Assembly: GCA_013362785.1 (NCBI GenBank) | Contig: JABFVM010000188.1 | Coordinates: forward strand, 1-46,066 | Reading direction: 5' to 3' | Length of the DNA: 46,066 bases | From: Streptomyces sp. | GTDB lineage: Bacteria; Actinomycetota; Actinomycetes; Streptomycetales; Streptomycetaceae | In this document: positions 23,462-31,279 of the stretch, piece by piece | Position numbering within the stretch: position 1 is the first letter of the stretch | How the letters are laid out: each line of letters starts with the position of its first letter | Translations under genes and position numbers: made by a program | The notes under the pieces: model-generated | What the model was told of the DNA's origin: nothing | The model's input: only the letters and a program-made list of their open reading frames with translations | Databases searched by the model: none

Positions 23462-24439
23462 ATGAAGGGCATCAGCTACTCACGCTACGGCGGCCCCGAC
23501 GAGCTCGCCTACGGGGATGTGCAGGACCCGCGGGTCGGGCCCGACTCGGTGCTGGTCAAAGTGCGGGCGGCGGCGGTCAACCCGGTCGACTGGAAGTGCC
23601 GCGAGGGCCACATGGACCGGATGCTGGAAGCGGCCTTTCCGGTGGTCCCCGGGTGGGATGTCTCCGGCGTCGTCGTCCAGCCGGGAGTGTCCGTCACGGA
23701 GTTCGCCGTCGGCGACGAGGTCATCGGCTACGTACGCGAGGACTTCCTCTCCCGCGGCACCTTCGCCGAGTACGTCGCGGCCCCCGTGCGCACCCTCGCC
23801 CGCAAGCCCCGCAACCTCACCTGGGAGGAGGCGGCCGGACTGCCGCTGGTGGGGCTGACCGCCTACCAGGTGCTGCTCAAGGTGCTCCGGGTCAAGCGTG
23901 ACGAGACCGTCCTCGTGCACGCCGCGGCCGGCGGGGTGGGCTCGATCGCCGTCCAGCTCGCCCGTCATCTGGGCGCCCGTGTCATCGGTACGGCGAGTGC
24001 GCACAACCACGACTTCGTACGCGGCCTAGGCGGCGAACCCGTCGAGTACGGGGACGGCCTGGTCGAGCGGGTGCGCGGGCTGGCGCCCGAGGGTGTGGAC
24101 GCGGCGCTCGACACGGTCGGCGGCGAAGCGCTGAAGGCCTCCGCCAACCTGCTGGCGCCCGAGGGGCGGCTGGTGTCGATCGCCGACCCGGACGTCTTCG
24201 ACTACGGCGGCCGCTACTACTTCGTCCGCCCCGACACGGAGGACCTGCTGCGGTTGTCCGAGCTGGCGGAGGAGGGGGTGGTGTCCGTGCACGTCTCGGA
24301 GACGTTCCCGCTGGAACAGGCGGCCGACGCCCACCGGCTCAACCAGGAGGGCCGCACGCGCGGCAAGATCGTGGTGACGGTGGACTGGGCCGCGGAGGAG
24401 GCGGCGGCGCCGGAGGGGCTGTGGCAGGGCTCGGAGTAG
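23462..24439 (+). CDS. NADP-dependent quinone oxidoreductase-like MDR protein
   Basis: The 325-residue medium-chain reductase lacks catalytic zinc cysteines and so belongs to the quinone oxidoreductase/zeta-crystallin branch. Motifs: AAAVNPVDWKCREG and FPVVPGWDVSGVVV in the catalytic domain, LPLVGLTAYQVLLK, and the nucleotide motif VLVHAAAGGVGSIAVQLARHLG. It should reduce quinones or enones with NADPH. ATG 23462 agrees with the conserved N-terminus. The C-terminus carries an extra acidic tail (WAAEEAAAPEGLWQGSE). It is divergent from the histidine-rich gene with a 109-base gap. Confidence 0.88.
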   Translation: MKGISYSRYGGPDELAYGDVQDPRVGPDSVLVKVRAAAVNPVDWKCREGHMDRMLEAAFPVVPGWDVSGVVVQPGVSVTEFAVGDEVIGYVREDFLSRGTFAEYVAAPVRTLARKPRNLTWEEAAGLPLVGLTAYQVLLKVLRVKRDETVLVHAAAGGVGSIAVQLARHLGARVIGTASAHNHDFVRGLGGEPVEYGDGLVERVRGLAPEGVDAALDTVGGEALKASANLLAPEGRLVSIADPDVFDYGGRYYFVRPDTEDLLRLSELAEEGVVSVHVSETFPLEQAADAHRLNQEGRTRGKIVVTVDWAAEEAAAPEGLWQGSE

Positions 24440-24538
24440 CCGCCCCGGCCCGGGACTGAGCCGGTCGCGGGGGGGGCGCGGGGGTCGCGATGGCCTGGCG
24501 GTCGGGGCGGTCGGGGCGGTCGTCCTCAGGCCAGGAGA

Positions 24539-24868
24539 TCAGAAGACGAGGGCGGCGGCGCACACGGCCAGCGCCACGGTGAGCAGGACGGTGGCCGTCG
24601 CATACCGGGGCGCGAGCGCCGCGGGCTCGGCCGAGGCGGACAGGACCCGGATCCGGCGGTGCGCGAGCGCCAGGAAACCCAGCCACAGCCCGCAGCACAG
24701 GGCGCAGACGATGCCTCCGACCACCGAGAACCCGCCGTGCAGCGCCGTCTTCATGGCGAGTATGGCGGCCACGGTGCCGGACAGTGTCGTACGACGCCAC
24801 GCCAGCCGCGTCCGCTCGGGCTGCAGCCCCGGATCCCGCACCGGCCCGACGGCCGCCCCGGCGCTCAC
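24539..24868 (-). CDS. DUF202 membrane protein, second of a coupled pair
   Basis: The 109-residue protein has the DUF202 signature PERTRLAWRRTTLSG near the N-terminus and three hydrophobic segments (TVAAILAMKTAL, VVGGIVCALCCGLWLGFLAL, YATATVLLTVALAVCAAALVF). GTG 24868 overlaps the stop of the upstream DUF202 gene as GTGA, so the pair is translationally coupled. The family is related to vacuolar transporter chaperone membrane domains, but the bacterial function is unknown. Much of the minus-strand open frame upstream of 24868 is shadow. Confidence 0.8.
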   Translation of the reverse strand: MSAGAAVGPVRDPGLQPERTRLAWRRTTLSGTVAAILAMKTALHGGFSVVGGIVCALCCGLWLGFLALAHRRIRVLSASAEPAALAPRYATATVLLTVALAVCAAALVF

Positions 24869-25257
24869 CCCTCCCACCCCACGAGTACGACGACGACCAT
24901 CCCGACGGCCACCACCGCGACCACCAGACTCAGCACCGCCGGGAACCGCGACACCGGCAGATCCTCGCCCCGGCGCATCGCCCGCTCGCAGCGCACCCAG
25001 TGATTGACCGCGCGCAACGAGCACAGCACGCCCGCCGCCAGCAGCGCGAGCGCCAGCCCGACCCGCCAGCCCCAACGCAGGTCCGGCAGGAACTGGTCCA
25101 CCGCGAAACCGCCGCCGATGAGCGCGAGCGCGGTCCGCAGCCAGGCCAGGAAGGTGCGCTCGTTCGCCAGCGAGAACCGGTAGTCGGGGGTGCCGCCCTC
25201 CTGCCGGATCTGCTGCGGTTCGAACCACAGCCGGACGTTTCGTACGAACTCGATCAC
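24865..25257 (-). CDS. YidH-type DUF202 membrane protein
   Basis: The 130-residue protein has the YidH/DUF202 N-terminal signature DYRFSLANERTFLAWLRTALALIGGG and three hydrophobic segments (~42-60, ~64-85, ~105-126). A short amphipathic lead FVRNVRLWFEPQQIRQ precedes it. ATG 25257 starts the frame and the gene overlaps the next DUF202 gene by four bases. Paired DUF202 genes are common in actinomycetes and may form a heteromeric membrane complex (inference). Confidence 0.85.
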   Translation of the reverse strand: MIEFVRNVRLWFEPQQIRQEGGTPDYRFSLANERTFLAWLRTALALIGGGFAVDQFLPDLRWGWRVGLALALLAAGVLCSLRAVNHWVRCERAMRRGEDLPVSRFPAVLSLVVAVVAVGMVVVVLVGWEG

Positions 25258-25368
25258 ATGAACGACCCTATCCGGGCGGTTGCCGGGGGGCGCTGCCGGT
25301 GCCGCCCACCAGGGTTCGGTCGGCCGGAGGGCGAGCCGCTGGACGAGCCGCTGGACGAGCCGGTTCGG

Positions 25369-25896
25369 TCAGCCGCTGGACGATCCAGCCGCCCGGTACG
25401 CCCTGAGCCGCTCGTACGCCGCCAGCCCGTCCGGCACCCACGCCCACTGCGGCAGCCGGCGCTCCACCTCGGCCTCGGACAGGAAGTCGTGCCAGGCGAC
25501 CTCCTCCGCCTGAGGGCTCACCGGCAGCTCGCAGCGCACCTCGTACACCGCCGACCACCAGGTCTGCCCGGCGCCGTCGTCGTACAGGAACTTGAAGAGG
25601 AAGGCGGGGCGGGGGAGGCCGGTCACGCCCAGTTCCTCCTCGGCCTCGCGCAGCGCGGCGTCGTCGTACGACTCGCCCGCGCCGACCACTCCGCCGACGA
25701 ACATGTCGTAGCGCGAGGGGAACACCAGCTTGGTGGGTGTGCGGCGGTGGACGAAGAGGCGGTCCCGCGCGTCCCGGGCCTCGATGAAGACGCAGCGGTG
25801 GCGCAGCCCCTGGGCGTACGCCTCGCCGCGCGGGGACTGTCCGATGACCTGGTCGTCCTCATCGACGATGTCGAGGATCTCGTCAGCAGAGCTCAT
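25369..25896 (-). CDS. Nudix hydrolase (YfcD-like)
   Basis: The 175-residue protein has a complete Nudix box G-X5-E-X7-RE-X2-EE-X-G at residues 69-90 (Gly69, Glu75, Arg83-Glu84, Glu87-Glu88, Gly90), which binds the divalent metal and hydrolyses nucleoside-diphosphate-X compounds. The N-terminal DEILDIVDEDDQVIGQSPRGEAYAQGLRHRCVFI and the WAWVPDG tail resemble the YfcD/isopentenyl-diphosphate-isomerase-like branch. ATG 25896 (MSSADEI) is chosen; an in-frame TTG at 25908 is an alternative. Two perfect 12-base direct repeats (GAGCCGCTGGAC, 25333-25356) lie just after its stop. Confidence 0.87.
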   Translation of the reverse strand: MSSADEILDIVDEDDQVIGQSPRGEAYAQGLRHRCVFIEARDARDRLFVHRRTPTKLVFPSRYDMFVGGVVGAGESYDDAALREAEEELGVTGLPRPAFLFKFLYDDGAGQTWWSAVYEVRCELPVSPQAEEVAWHDFLSEAEVERRLPQWAWVPDGLAAYERLRAYRAAGSSSG

Positions 25897-25957
25897 GGGG
25901 CCATCCAAGCAGGGCGGCCCTCAGGGGCGGGGTGTGCGAGGTCGGGGCGCTCGGTGC

Positions 25958-26025
25958 CAGGTGTCCTAGCCAGGTGTCCTGGCTCAGGTGTCTGGGTCAG
26001 GTGTCCTGGGTCAGGTGTGCCGGCT
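25958..26025. repeat. Degenerate 13-14 base minisatellite
   Basis: Five consecutive units beginning CAGGTGT (at 25958, 25971, 25985, 25998 and 26012), each continuing as a variant of CCTGGGT, fill most of the 128-base gap between the DMT transporter stop and the Nudix gene. The final unit touches the transporter stop codon at 26025. Confidence 0.78.
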
Positions 26026-26939
26026 CAGGGCGTCTGGAGAGCGGCGGCCGGTCGCCGAGGCTGTGTCACGCCGCACGGCATCGCCGAATGCGTGCCGAGC
26101 AGGATGATGCCCACCACGATCCCGGCGAGGCCCGCCGCCTCCCAGGCCAGCGCGCCCGCGTCGGTGCGCAGCCGGTCGCCGAGGAAGCCCACGCCGCAGG
26201 CGATGCCGGCCAGCGGCTGGGCGGCGGTCAGGGCGGGCAGGGACATCCGCAGGGACGCCGTCTCGAACGCGCTCTGCACCAGGACCAGCCCGGTCAGGCC
26301 GAGCGCCACCACGGCGTACGGCTGCCAGCCGGTCAGGACCTCCGCGATGCCGCCCTCGGCGAAACGCTGCCCGGTCACCCGGGTGAGCGCGTCCTGCACG
26401 CCGTAGAGGAGACCGGCGGCCGTCGCCAGCAGGGCCGGGCCCGAGCTGAGCCGGGAGCGCTTGGCGTACCCGGTGAGCAGCAGGGCCACTCCGATCATGA
26501 CGCCGATGATCAGCCAGTGCCGGAGCGGGTTGTCGGTGGCCGTGCCGCCGGTCGGCTGCCCGGCGACGATGAACGCCGTCACACCGCCCGCGAGCAGTGC
26601 GAGGCCGGTCCAGCCCTGGCGGCCCAGGGGCTGCTTGGTCTGGCGGCGGGAGAGCATCAGCGCGAACAGCAGGTTCGTCGCGAGCAGGGGTTCCACCAGG
26701 GAGATCTCGCCCTGGCCCAGCGCCATCGCGCCGAGCGCCATGCCGACCACCATCAGGCCGATGCCGCCCAGCCAGCACGGCACCTTCATCAGGTCGAGGA
26801 GGATCCGGGGCGAGAGGAAGTCGCTCAGCGGGGCCCGCCGGGCCGCGTTCTGCTGGAGGACGAAGCCGAAGCCCAGGCAGCACGCAGCCGTGACGGCGAG
26901 TATCAGGATCTGGAGCGACACGCTGCGTACCTCGATCAT
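26025..26939 (-). CDS. DMT-superfamily (EamA/NIPA-like) membrane transporter
   Basis: The 304-residue protein has nine or ten hydrophobic segments in two halves. Features such as LGFGFVLQQNAARR, GISLVEPLLATNLLFALMLSRR-type text after segment 3, and AAQPLAGIACGVGFLGDRL late in the protein fit the EamA-like branch near NIPA magnesium transporters. The substrate is unknown. ATG 26939 (MIEVRSVSLQI) opens directly at the first membrane helix, while the 117-residue upstream extension is shadow. The ribosome site is weak (GGCAGG). It is divergent from the 27194 gene. Confidence 0.82.
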   Translation of the reverse strand: MIEVRSVSLQILILAVTAACCLGFGFVLQQNAARRAPLSDFLSPRILLDLMKVPCWLGGIGLMVVGMALGAMALGQGEISLVEPLLATNLLFALMLSRRQTKQPLGRQGWTGLALLAGGVTAFIVAGQPTGGTATDNPLRHWLIIGVMIGVALLLTGYAKRSRLSSGPALLATAAGLLYGVQDALTRVTGQRFAEGGIAEVLTGWQPYAVVALGLTGLVLVQSAFETASLRMSLPALTAAQPLAGIACGVGFLGDRLRTDAGALAWEAAGLAGIVVGIILLGTHSAMPCGVTQPRRPAAALQTP

Positions 26940-27193
26940 CCTGCCGGGGGAAGGGGACGGGGTGCGTAAAGGCCGACTGTAGCGGCCCTGAGCCCGGCAT
27001 GCGCGGCCCTCCATCGTCGGGGTGCCCGACCCGGCGGCGCCATGACGTACGCCACACAGTTCGAACAAATCCGACATTACGGTCAGGTTGAATGCCTCAA
27101 CTGTCCCACCAGTAACGCGAGTTGACGCGTGTAACGCCCCGATGGCCCTTGACGTGAACCATTGGCTGCGGGTTTGCTGTGCGTGATCGTTCG

Positions 27194-28195
27194 ATGACCG
27201 TTTCGATGACTGTCCCCACACTTCCCCCCACAGAACCCAAAACGGTGTCCCCACCTCCGCCACCCCTCGGCCGCGCCCGGAAGCGTGCAACCCACACCTT
27301 CGACCCGGCCCTCGACGACGCCGAGCTCACCGCCGCCCGCACCGCGCTGGCCCAGGGCCGGTGGCAGACGGCCCGCTCGCTGCTCGCCCGCACCGGCGAC
27401 GACTGGGACCGCCGAGGGCACCGCGTCACCGTCCTCGCCCGGGAGCCGTACTGCGCCTCCTGGACCCGCGACTGGCTGCTCGCCGAACCCGATTCCGCCG
27501 ACGCCGCCGTCCTGCTCGCCCTCGCCCAGGTGCGGCGGGCCCTGCGCGGCAAGGAGAAACCGGTCCGCGCCCGTGAGTCCTGCCGCACCGCCGCCGAGCT
27601 CGCACCGGCCGACCCCACTCCCTGGCTCGGCCTGCTCATGCTGGAGAGCGCGGTGGGCGCCGAGCAGGAGGTGCGCAGCCTCTTCGCCGAGGTCCGCGCC
27701 CGGTACGCCGACCATCACCACGCCCACCACCTGATGGTCGCGAGACTCGCCGAGCACCGGTCGGGCACCGGCCCCGACCCGCTCCACGAGGTCTACGACT
27801 TCGCCAACGCCGCCGCCGAGCACGCCCCCGCCGACTCCCCGCTCGCCATCCTCCCGGTCATCGCCCACGCCGAGCGCTACCGCGTCCTCGCGGCGGCCGG
27901 ACACGAACCTCGTGACGCCGCCGCCTCCGGGCACTGGACCGGACGCCGGGCCCGGCAGGTGATGCGGGCCGCCTTCGACTGGTGGCTGGAGTGGGAGCAG
28001 GAAGGCCACCCGCGCCGCCTGATCGACCTGAACTTCCTCGCCCACGCCAAGGTCTGCGAGGGCCGCGGCGCCGAGGCCGCCGCCCTGTTCCACCGCATCG
28101 GCGACCACGCCACCCCGTCGCCGTGGTCGTACCCGGACCACGACGCCTACTCCGTCTTTCGCGCGGCCCGCGACACCGCACTGGGCACGACGTGA
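27194..28195 (+). CDS. Unknown protein, probably TPR-like helical repeat
   Basis: The ~333-residue soluble protein has a proline-rich N-terminus (PTLPPTEPKTVSPPPPPLGRARKR) and then alanine-rich paired helices (LTAARTALAQGRWQTARSLLARTGDDWDRRGHRVTVLA; DAAVLLALAQVRRALRG) that look like tetratricopeptide repeats without strict consensus. His-rich DHHHAHHLMVARLAEH lies near the middle. I recognise no named family. The start is uncertain: GTG 27179, ATG 27194 and ATG 27206 are all in frame and none has a good ribosome site. It is 115 bases upstream of the APC permease gene on the same strand, separated by a C-rich tract. Confidence 0.72.
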   Translation: MTVSMTVPTLPPTEPKTVSPPPPPLGRARKRATHTFDPALDDAELTAARTALAQGRWQTARSLLARTGDDWDRRGHRVTVLAREPYCASWTRDWLLAEPDSADAAVLLALAQVRRALRGKEKPVRARESCRTAAELAPADPTPWLGLLMLESAVGAEQEVRSLFAEVRARYADHHHAHHLMVARLAEHRSGTGPDPLHEVYDFANAAAEHAPADSPLAILPVIAHAERYRVLAAAGHEPRDAAASGHWTGRRARQVMRAAFDWWLEWEQEGHPRRLIDLNFLAHAKVCEGRGAEAAALFHRIGDHATPSPWSYPDHDAYSVFRAARDTALGTT

Positions 28196-28262
28196 CGGCA
28201 CCGTCGCGACGCAACAGCACCGACCCGACCCGCATGCCCGACCCAGCACCCCAACCCTGCAT

Positions 28263-28292
28263 CCCCCCTCACCCCCACCCCCCTCACCCCCC
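28263..28292 (-). promoter_or_regulatory. Canonical G-quadruplex motif in the leader of the APC permease gene
   Basis: The minus (template) strand reads G6-TGA-G6-T-G5-TGA-G6: four runs of five or six guanines with loops of 3, 1 and 3 bases. The plus strand is correspondingly C-rich and has i-motif potential. The motif ends 18 bases before the ATG, directly before the AAAGGA ribosome site. A regulatory effect is not demonstrated. Confidence 0.6.
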
Positions 28293-28310
28293 GACAAAGG
28301 ACGGTCTCTC

Positions 28311-29858
28311 ATGACGACGGGCAGTTCCAGTACGAGCAGAGTCTCCGCGGGCGGCGGAGGGATCAGTACGTTCAAGGGCGAGGACCGCGCGCTGCGCGCC
28401 GACCGGCTGGGTGCCACGGGCCTGCTGCTGTCGGTGCTCGCCGCCACCGCCCCTCTGATGGTCGTCGCGGGTGTCATGCCCACGACCTTCGGGGTGATGG
28501 GTGTCCTCGGCCAGCCGCTGCTCTTCGTGATCCTCGGCCTCGTCCTCGCCCTGTTCAGCGTCGGGTACGCCGAGATGAGCCGGCACGTCCACAATGCGGG
28601 CGCCTTCTACGCGTACATCTCCCGCGGACTCGGCGGCACGGCCGGCGCCGGCGCCGCGATGGTCGCGCTGGTCGCCTACAGCTCCCTCCAGGTCGGCATC
28701 TACGGCATCTTCGGCTTCGAGGTCTCCGGCCTGTTCGCCACCTACCTGGACACGGAGGTCGCCTGGTGGATACCGGCGCTCCTCGCCGTACTCCTCGTCG
28801 GCGCCCTCGGCTGGCTCAAGATCGACCTCAACGCGCGCGTGCTCGGCGTACTGCTGATCATCGAGGTCGCCCTCGTCGTCATCTTCGACGTCGCCGCGAT
28901 CGCCGACCCCGGCAAGGAGGGCCTGTCGCTGCACGCCTTCAACCCGGACACCCTCACCGGCGCGGGCATCGGCACCGCCCTGTGCTTCTGCGTCGCCGCC
29001 TTCCTCGGCTTCGAGCAGGCGCCCGTCTACGCCGAGGAGACCAGCCGCCCGCATGTCCTCGTGCCCCGAGTGATGTTCCTGGCCATCGGCGGCATCGCGG
29101 TGTTCTACACGATCAGCTGCTGGGCGTACACCGTCGCCGCCGGCCCTTCGGCGGTCGTCGGCACCGCCCAGGAACAGAGCGCCGGCCTGCTGTTCTTCCT
29201 CACCGAGGACCTCCTCGGCACCGGCTTCACCGACGTCCTGCACGTGCTCTTCGTGACCGGCATGTTCGCGGCGATGCTCAGCTTCCACAACGTCGTCGCC
29301 CGCTACGCCTTCGCCATGGGCCGCGAGGGCCTGCTGCCCGGAACCTTCGGCCGTACCAGCGGAGCGAGCGGCGCCCCCGGCACGGGTTCGCTGCTGCAGA
29401 CCGGGATCTCGATCGTGGTCGTCGCCGTCTTCGCGCTCACCGATGACAAGCCGACCGGCGACCCGACCGCTCCGGTCCTGCACCTGTTCACCTGGATGGG
29501 CAGCCTCGGCGCGCTGGGCGTGGCCGCCCTGATGGCCGCCGCCTCGGCCTCGGTCGTCGTCTTCTTCGTCCGCCGTGGGGCCGCGGCCGCCCAGTTCTGG
29601 CGGCTGGCCGCCTCCGCGCTCTCCGTCCTCGCGCTGCTGTTCATCGTCGTCTACACCGTCAAGGACTTCGACGTCCTGATCGGGGCGGGCCCGGGCTCCG
29701 CCCTGAGCTGGGCGCTGCCCGCCGTGATGGCCCTCGCCCTGGCCGTCGGCCTGGTCCAGGGCCTGCTCCTGCGCTCCCGCGCCCCCGAGCGGCACGCCCG
29801 CATCGGGCTCGGCAACGAGGCGTTCCAGCTGGACAAGGCGGCTCGCAGCGAACCCTGA
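28311..29858 (+). CDS. APC-superfamily amino acid/amine permease
   Basis: The 515-residue membrane protein has about 12 hydrophobic segments. A polar N-terminus (TTGSSSTSRVSAGGGG) precedes segment 1, LGATGLLLSVLAATAPLMVVAGVMP; segment 3 carries GYAEMSRHVHNAGAFYAYISRGLGG, a typical APC signature, and segment 6 carries FLGFEQAPVYAEETSRP. Family members import amino acids or polyamines with protons; the substrate is unknown. ATG 28311 is preceded by AAAGGAC. A G-quadruplex motif occupies the leader. It could be co-transcribed with the upstream unknown gene, though the 115-base gap allows its own promoter. Confidence 0.88.
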   Translation: MTTGSSSTSRVSAGGGGISTFKGEDRALRADRLGATGLLLSVLAATAPLMVVAGVMPTTFGVMGVLGQPLLFVILGLVLALFSVGYAEMSRHVHNAGAFYAYISRGLGGTAGAGAAMVALVAYSSLQVGIYGIFGFEVSGLFATYLDTEVAWWIPALLAVLLVGALGWLKIDLNARVLGVLLIIEVALVVIFDVAAIADPGKEGLSLHAFNPDTLTGAGIGTALCFCVAAFLGFEQAPVYAEETSRPHVLVPRVMFLAIGGIAVFYTISCWAYTVAAGPSAVVGTAQEQSAGLLFFLTEDLLGTGFTDVLHVLFVTGMFAAMLSFHNVVARYAFAMGREGLLPGTFGRTSGASGAPGTGSLLQTGISIVVVAVFALTDDKPTGDPTAPVLHLFTWMGSLGALGVAALMAAASASVVVFFVRRGAAAAQFWRLAASALSVLALLFIVVYTVKDFDVLIGAGPGSALSWALPAVMALALAVGLVQGLLLRSRAPERHARIGLGNEAFQLDKAARSEP

Positions 29859-29880
29859 GCGCCGGGTGAGAAGTGGTTAC

Positions 29881-29906
29881 GGAACTCTGACGGGTACCCG
29901 CGATCC
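29881..29906 (+). promoter_or_regulatory. Possible ECF-sigma promoter for the molybdoenzyme operon
   Basis: GGAAC (29881-29885), a 15-base spacer and CGATCC (29901-29906) match the GGAAC-N15/16-CG pattern of extracytoplasmic-function sigma promoters. The start codon is 38 bases further on. It was found by eye; the spacer and the second box fit only loosely. Confidence 0.33.
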
Positions 29907-29943
29907 CTGGTCCGGAGGGGGACGCGGGTGCTCGAATGAGTAG

Positions 29944-30672
29944 GTGAACCCGGAACACCCCGAAGAGCAGCAGGGCAAACCCATCGGCCGCCGCGTCCTC
30001 CTCGGCACCCTCGGCCTGGGCGCCCTCGGCGTGGTCACCGCGCCCACCCTGCAACGCGGCCTGGAGTCCTTCCTCGCGAGCGCGTCCGACAAGGACCCCA
30101 CCGGTCTGACGGACCTGCTGCCCAACGGCGGCGGCTTCCGCTACTACTCGGTGACCTCCTCCGTACCCCGCAAGAGCGCCACCACCTACCGCCTCACCAT
30201 CGACGGCCTGGTCGACCACCCCCGGACCTACACACTCGCCGACCTGCGCGCCATGCCGCAGACCCGGATGGTGCGCGACGTCCAGTGCGTGACCGGCTGG
30301 CGGGTCCCGCACACACCGTTCGAGGGCGTGCGGCTGTCCCGGCTGCTCGACGCCGCCGGGGTGCGCAAGGGCGCCGGGGCGGTGCGCTTCACCTGCTTCG
30401 ACGGCGCGTACACCGAGAGCCTCACCCTCGACCAGGCCCGCCGCGCGGACGTCCTCGTCGCCCTGCGCATGCAGGACAAGGACCTCGGCCACGCCCACGG
30501 CGGCCCGGTCCGCCTCTATGTGGCGCCGATGTACTTCTACAAGTCGGCCAAGTGGCTCTCCGGCATCACCGTCACCGAGGACGTGCGGCCCGGCTACTGG
30601 GAGGAACGCGGCTACGACGTCGACGCCTGGGTCGGCCGCTCGAACGGACGCGACGATGAGCCTACGACTTGA
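29944..30672 (+). CDS. Tat-exported molybdopterin-dependent oxidoreductase (SUOX/YedY-like)
   Basis: The 242-residue enzyme has a twin-arginine signal (GRRVLLGTLGLGALGVVTAP, residues ~15-34) and one sulfite-oxidase-type molybdopterin domain. The Mo-coordinating cysteine is Cys115 in RDVQCVTGWRVPHTPFEGVRL; substrate-side motifs are FTCFDGAYTESLTLDQA and GGPVRLYVAPMYFYKSAKW. It lacks the dimerisation domain of true sulfite oxidases. The start is GTG 29944. It overlaps the cytochrome b gene by 17 bases, so the pair should form an extracytoplasmic reductase fed by a membrane haem protein, as MsrP-MsrQ does in E. coli. The substrate is unknown; protein methionine sulfoxide is one possibility. Confidence 0.87.
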   Translation: MNPEHPEEQQGKPIGRRVLLGTLGLGALGVVTAPTLQRGLESFLASASDKDPTGLTDLLPNGGGFRYYSVTSSVPRKSATTYRLTIDGLVDHPRTYTLADLRAMPQTRMVRDVQCVTGWRVPHTPFEGVRLSRLLDAAGVRKGAGAVRFTCFDGAYTESLTLDQARRADVLVALRMQDKDLGHAHGGPVRLYVAPMYFYKSAKWLSGITVTEDVRPGYWEERGYDVDAWVGRSNGRDDEPTT

Positions 30673-31279
30673 CGCCCCCGGCCCGGCCACCGGCGTCCGG
30701 CGCTTCGGCCGGGCCACCCGCTGGGTGCACCGTACGACGGCCGCGCTGATGGGCGTCTGCGTGGTGACCGCGGCCTGTCTCTACGTCCCGCAGCTCGCCG
30801 AACTCGTCGGCCGCCGCGAGCTGGTGGTCCGGGTCCACGAGTGGGCCGGTCTCGCCCTGCCGGTGCCCGTCCTGGCCGGCCTCGCCTCCCGCCTGTTCCG
30901 CGCCGACCTGGGCTTCCTCAACCGCTTCGGCCCGCACGACCGCCGCTGGCTGCGCGCCGCCCTGCGCCGGGACAAGCGGCCCTCATCGCGTCCGGCGGGC
31001 AAGTTCAACGCCGGGCAGAAGGTCTACGCGGCCTGGATCGCCGGCGCCACGCTGGTGATGCTCGGCACCGGCCTGATGATGTGGTTCACCCACCTCACAC
31101 CCCTGGTCTGGCGCACCAGCGCGACCTTCGTCCACGACTGGCTGGCCCTCACCATCGGCATCGTTGTGGCGGGCCACATCGGCATGGCACTGGGGGACCC
31201 GGAGTCCCGTCGGGGTATGCGGACCGGGGTGGTGAGCCGGGAGTGGGCCGAGCGGGAGCACTCGCTGTGGCGGCACTGA
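30656..31279 (+). CDS. Cytochrome b (b561/FdnI-type) partner of the molybdoenzyme
   Basis: The 207-residue membrane protein has four hydrophobic segments: ~26-46, ~63-80, ~125-148 and ~162-182. Candidate haem ligands lie at the membrane faces: His25 (RWVHRTTAAL), His61 (VRVHEWAGL), His in FVHDWLALT and His in VAGHIGMALG. This is the cytochrome b561/di-haem b fold of formate dehydrogenase gamma or Ni-hydrogenase b subunits, not the FRD-type MsrQ. It should pass electrons from the quinol pool to the overlapping molybdoenzyme. ATG 30656 overlaps that gene by 17 bases. Its last 297 bases are also read in antisense by the frame at 30983-32410. Confidence 0.88.
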   Translation: MSLRLDAPGPATGVRRFGRATRWVHRTTAALMGVCVVTAACLYVPQLAELVGRRELVVRVHEWAGLALPVPVLAGLASRLFRADLGFLNRFGPHDRRWLRAALRRDKRPSSRPAGKFNAGQKVYAAWIAGATLVMLGTGLMMWFTHLTPLVWRTSATFVHDWLALTIGIVVAGHIGMALGDPESRRGMRTGVVSREWAEREHSLWRH

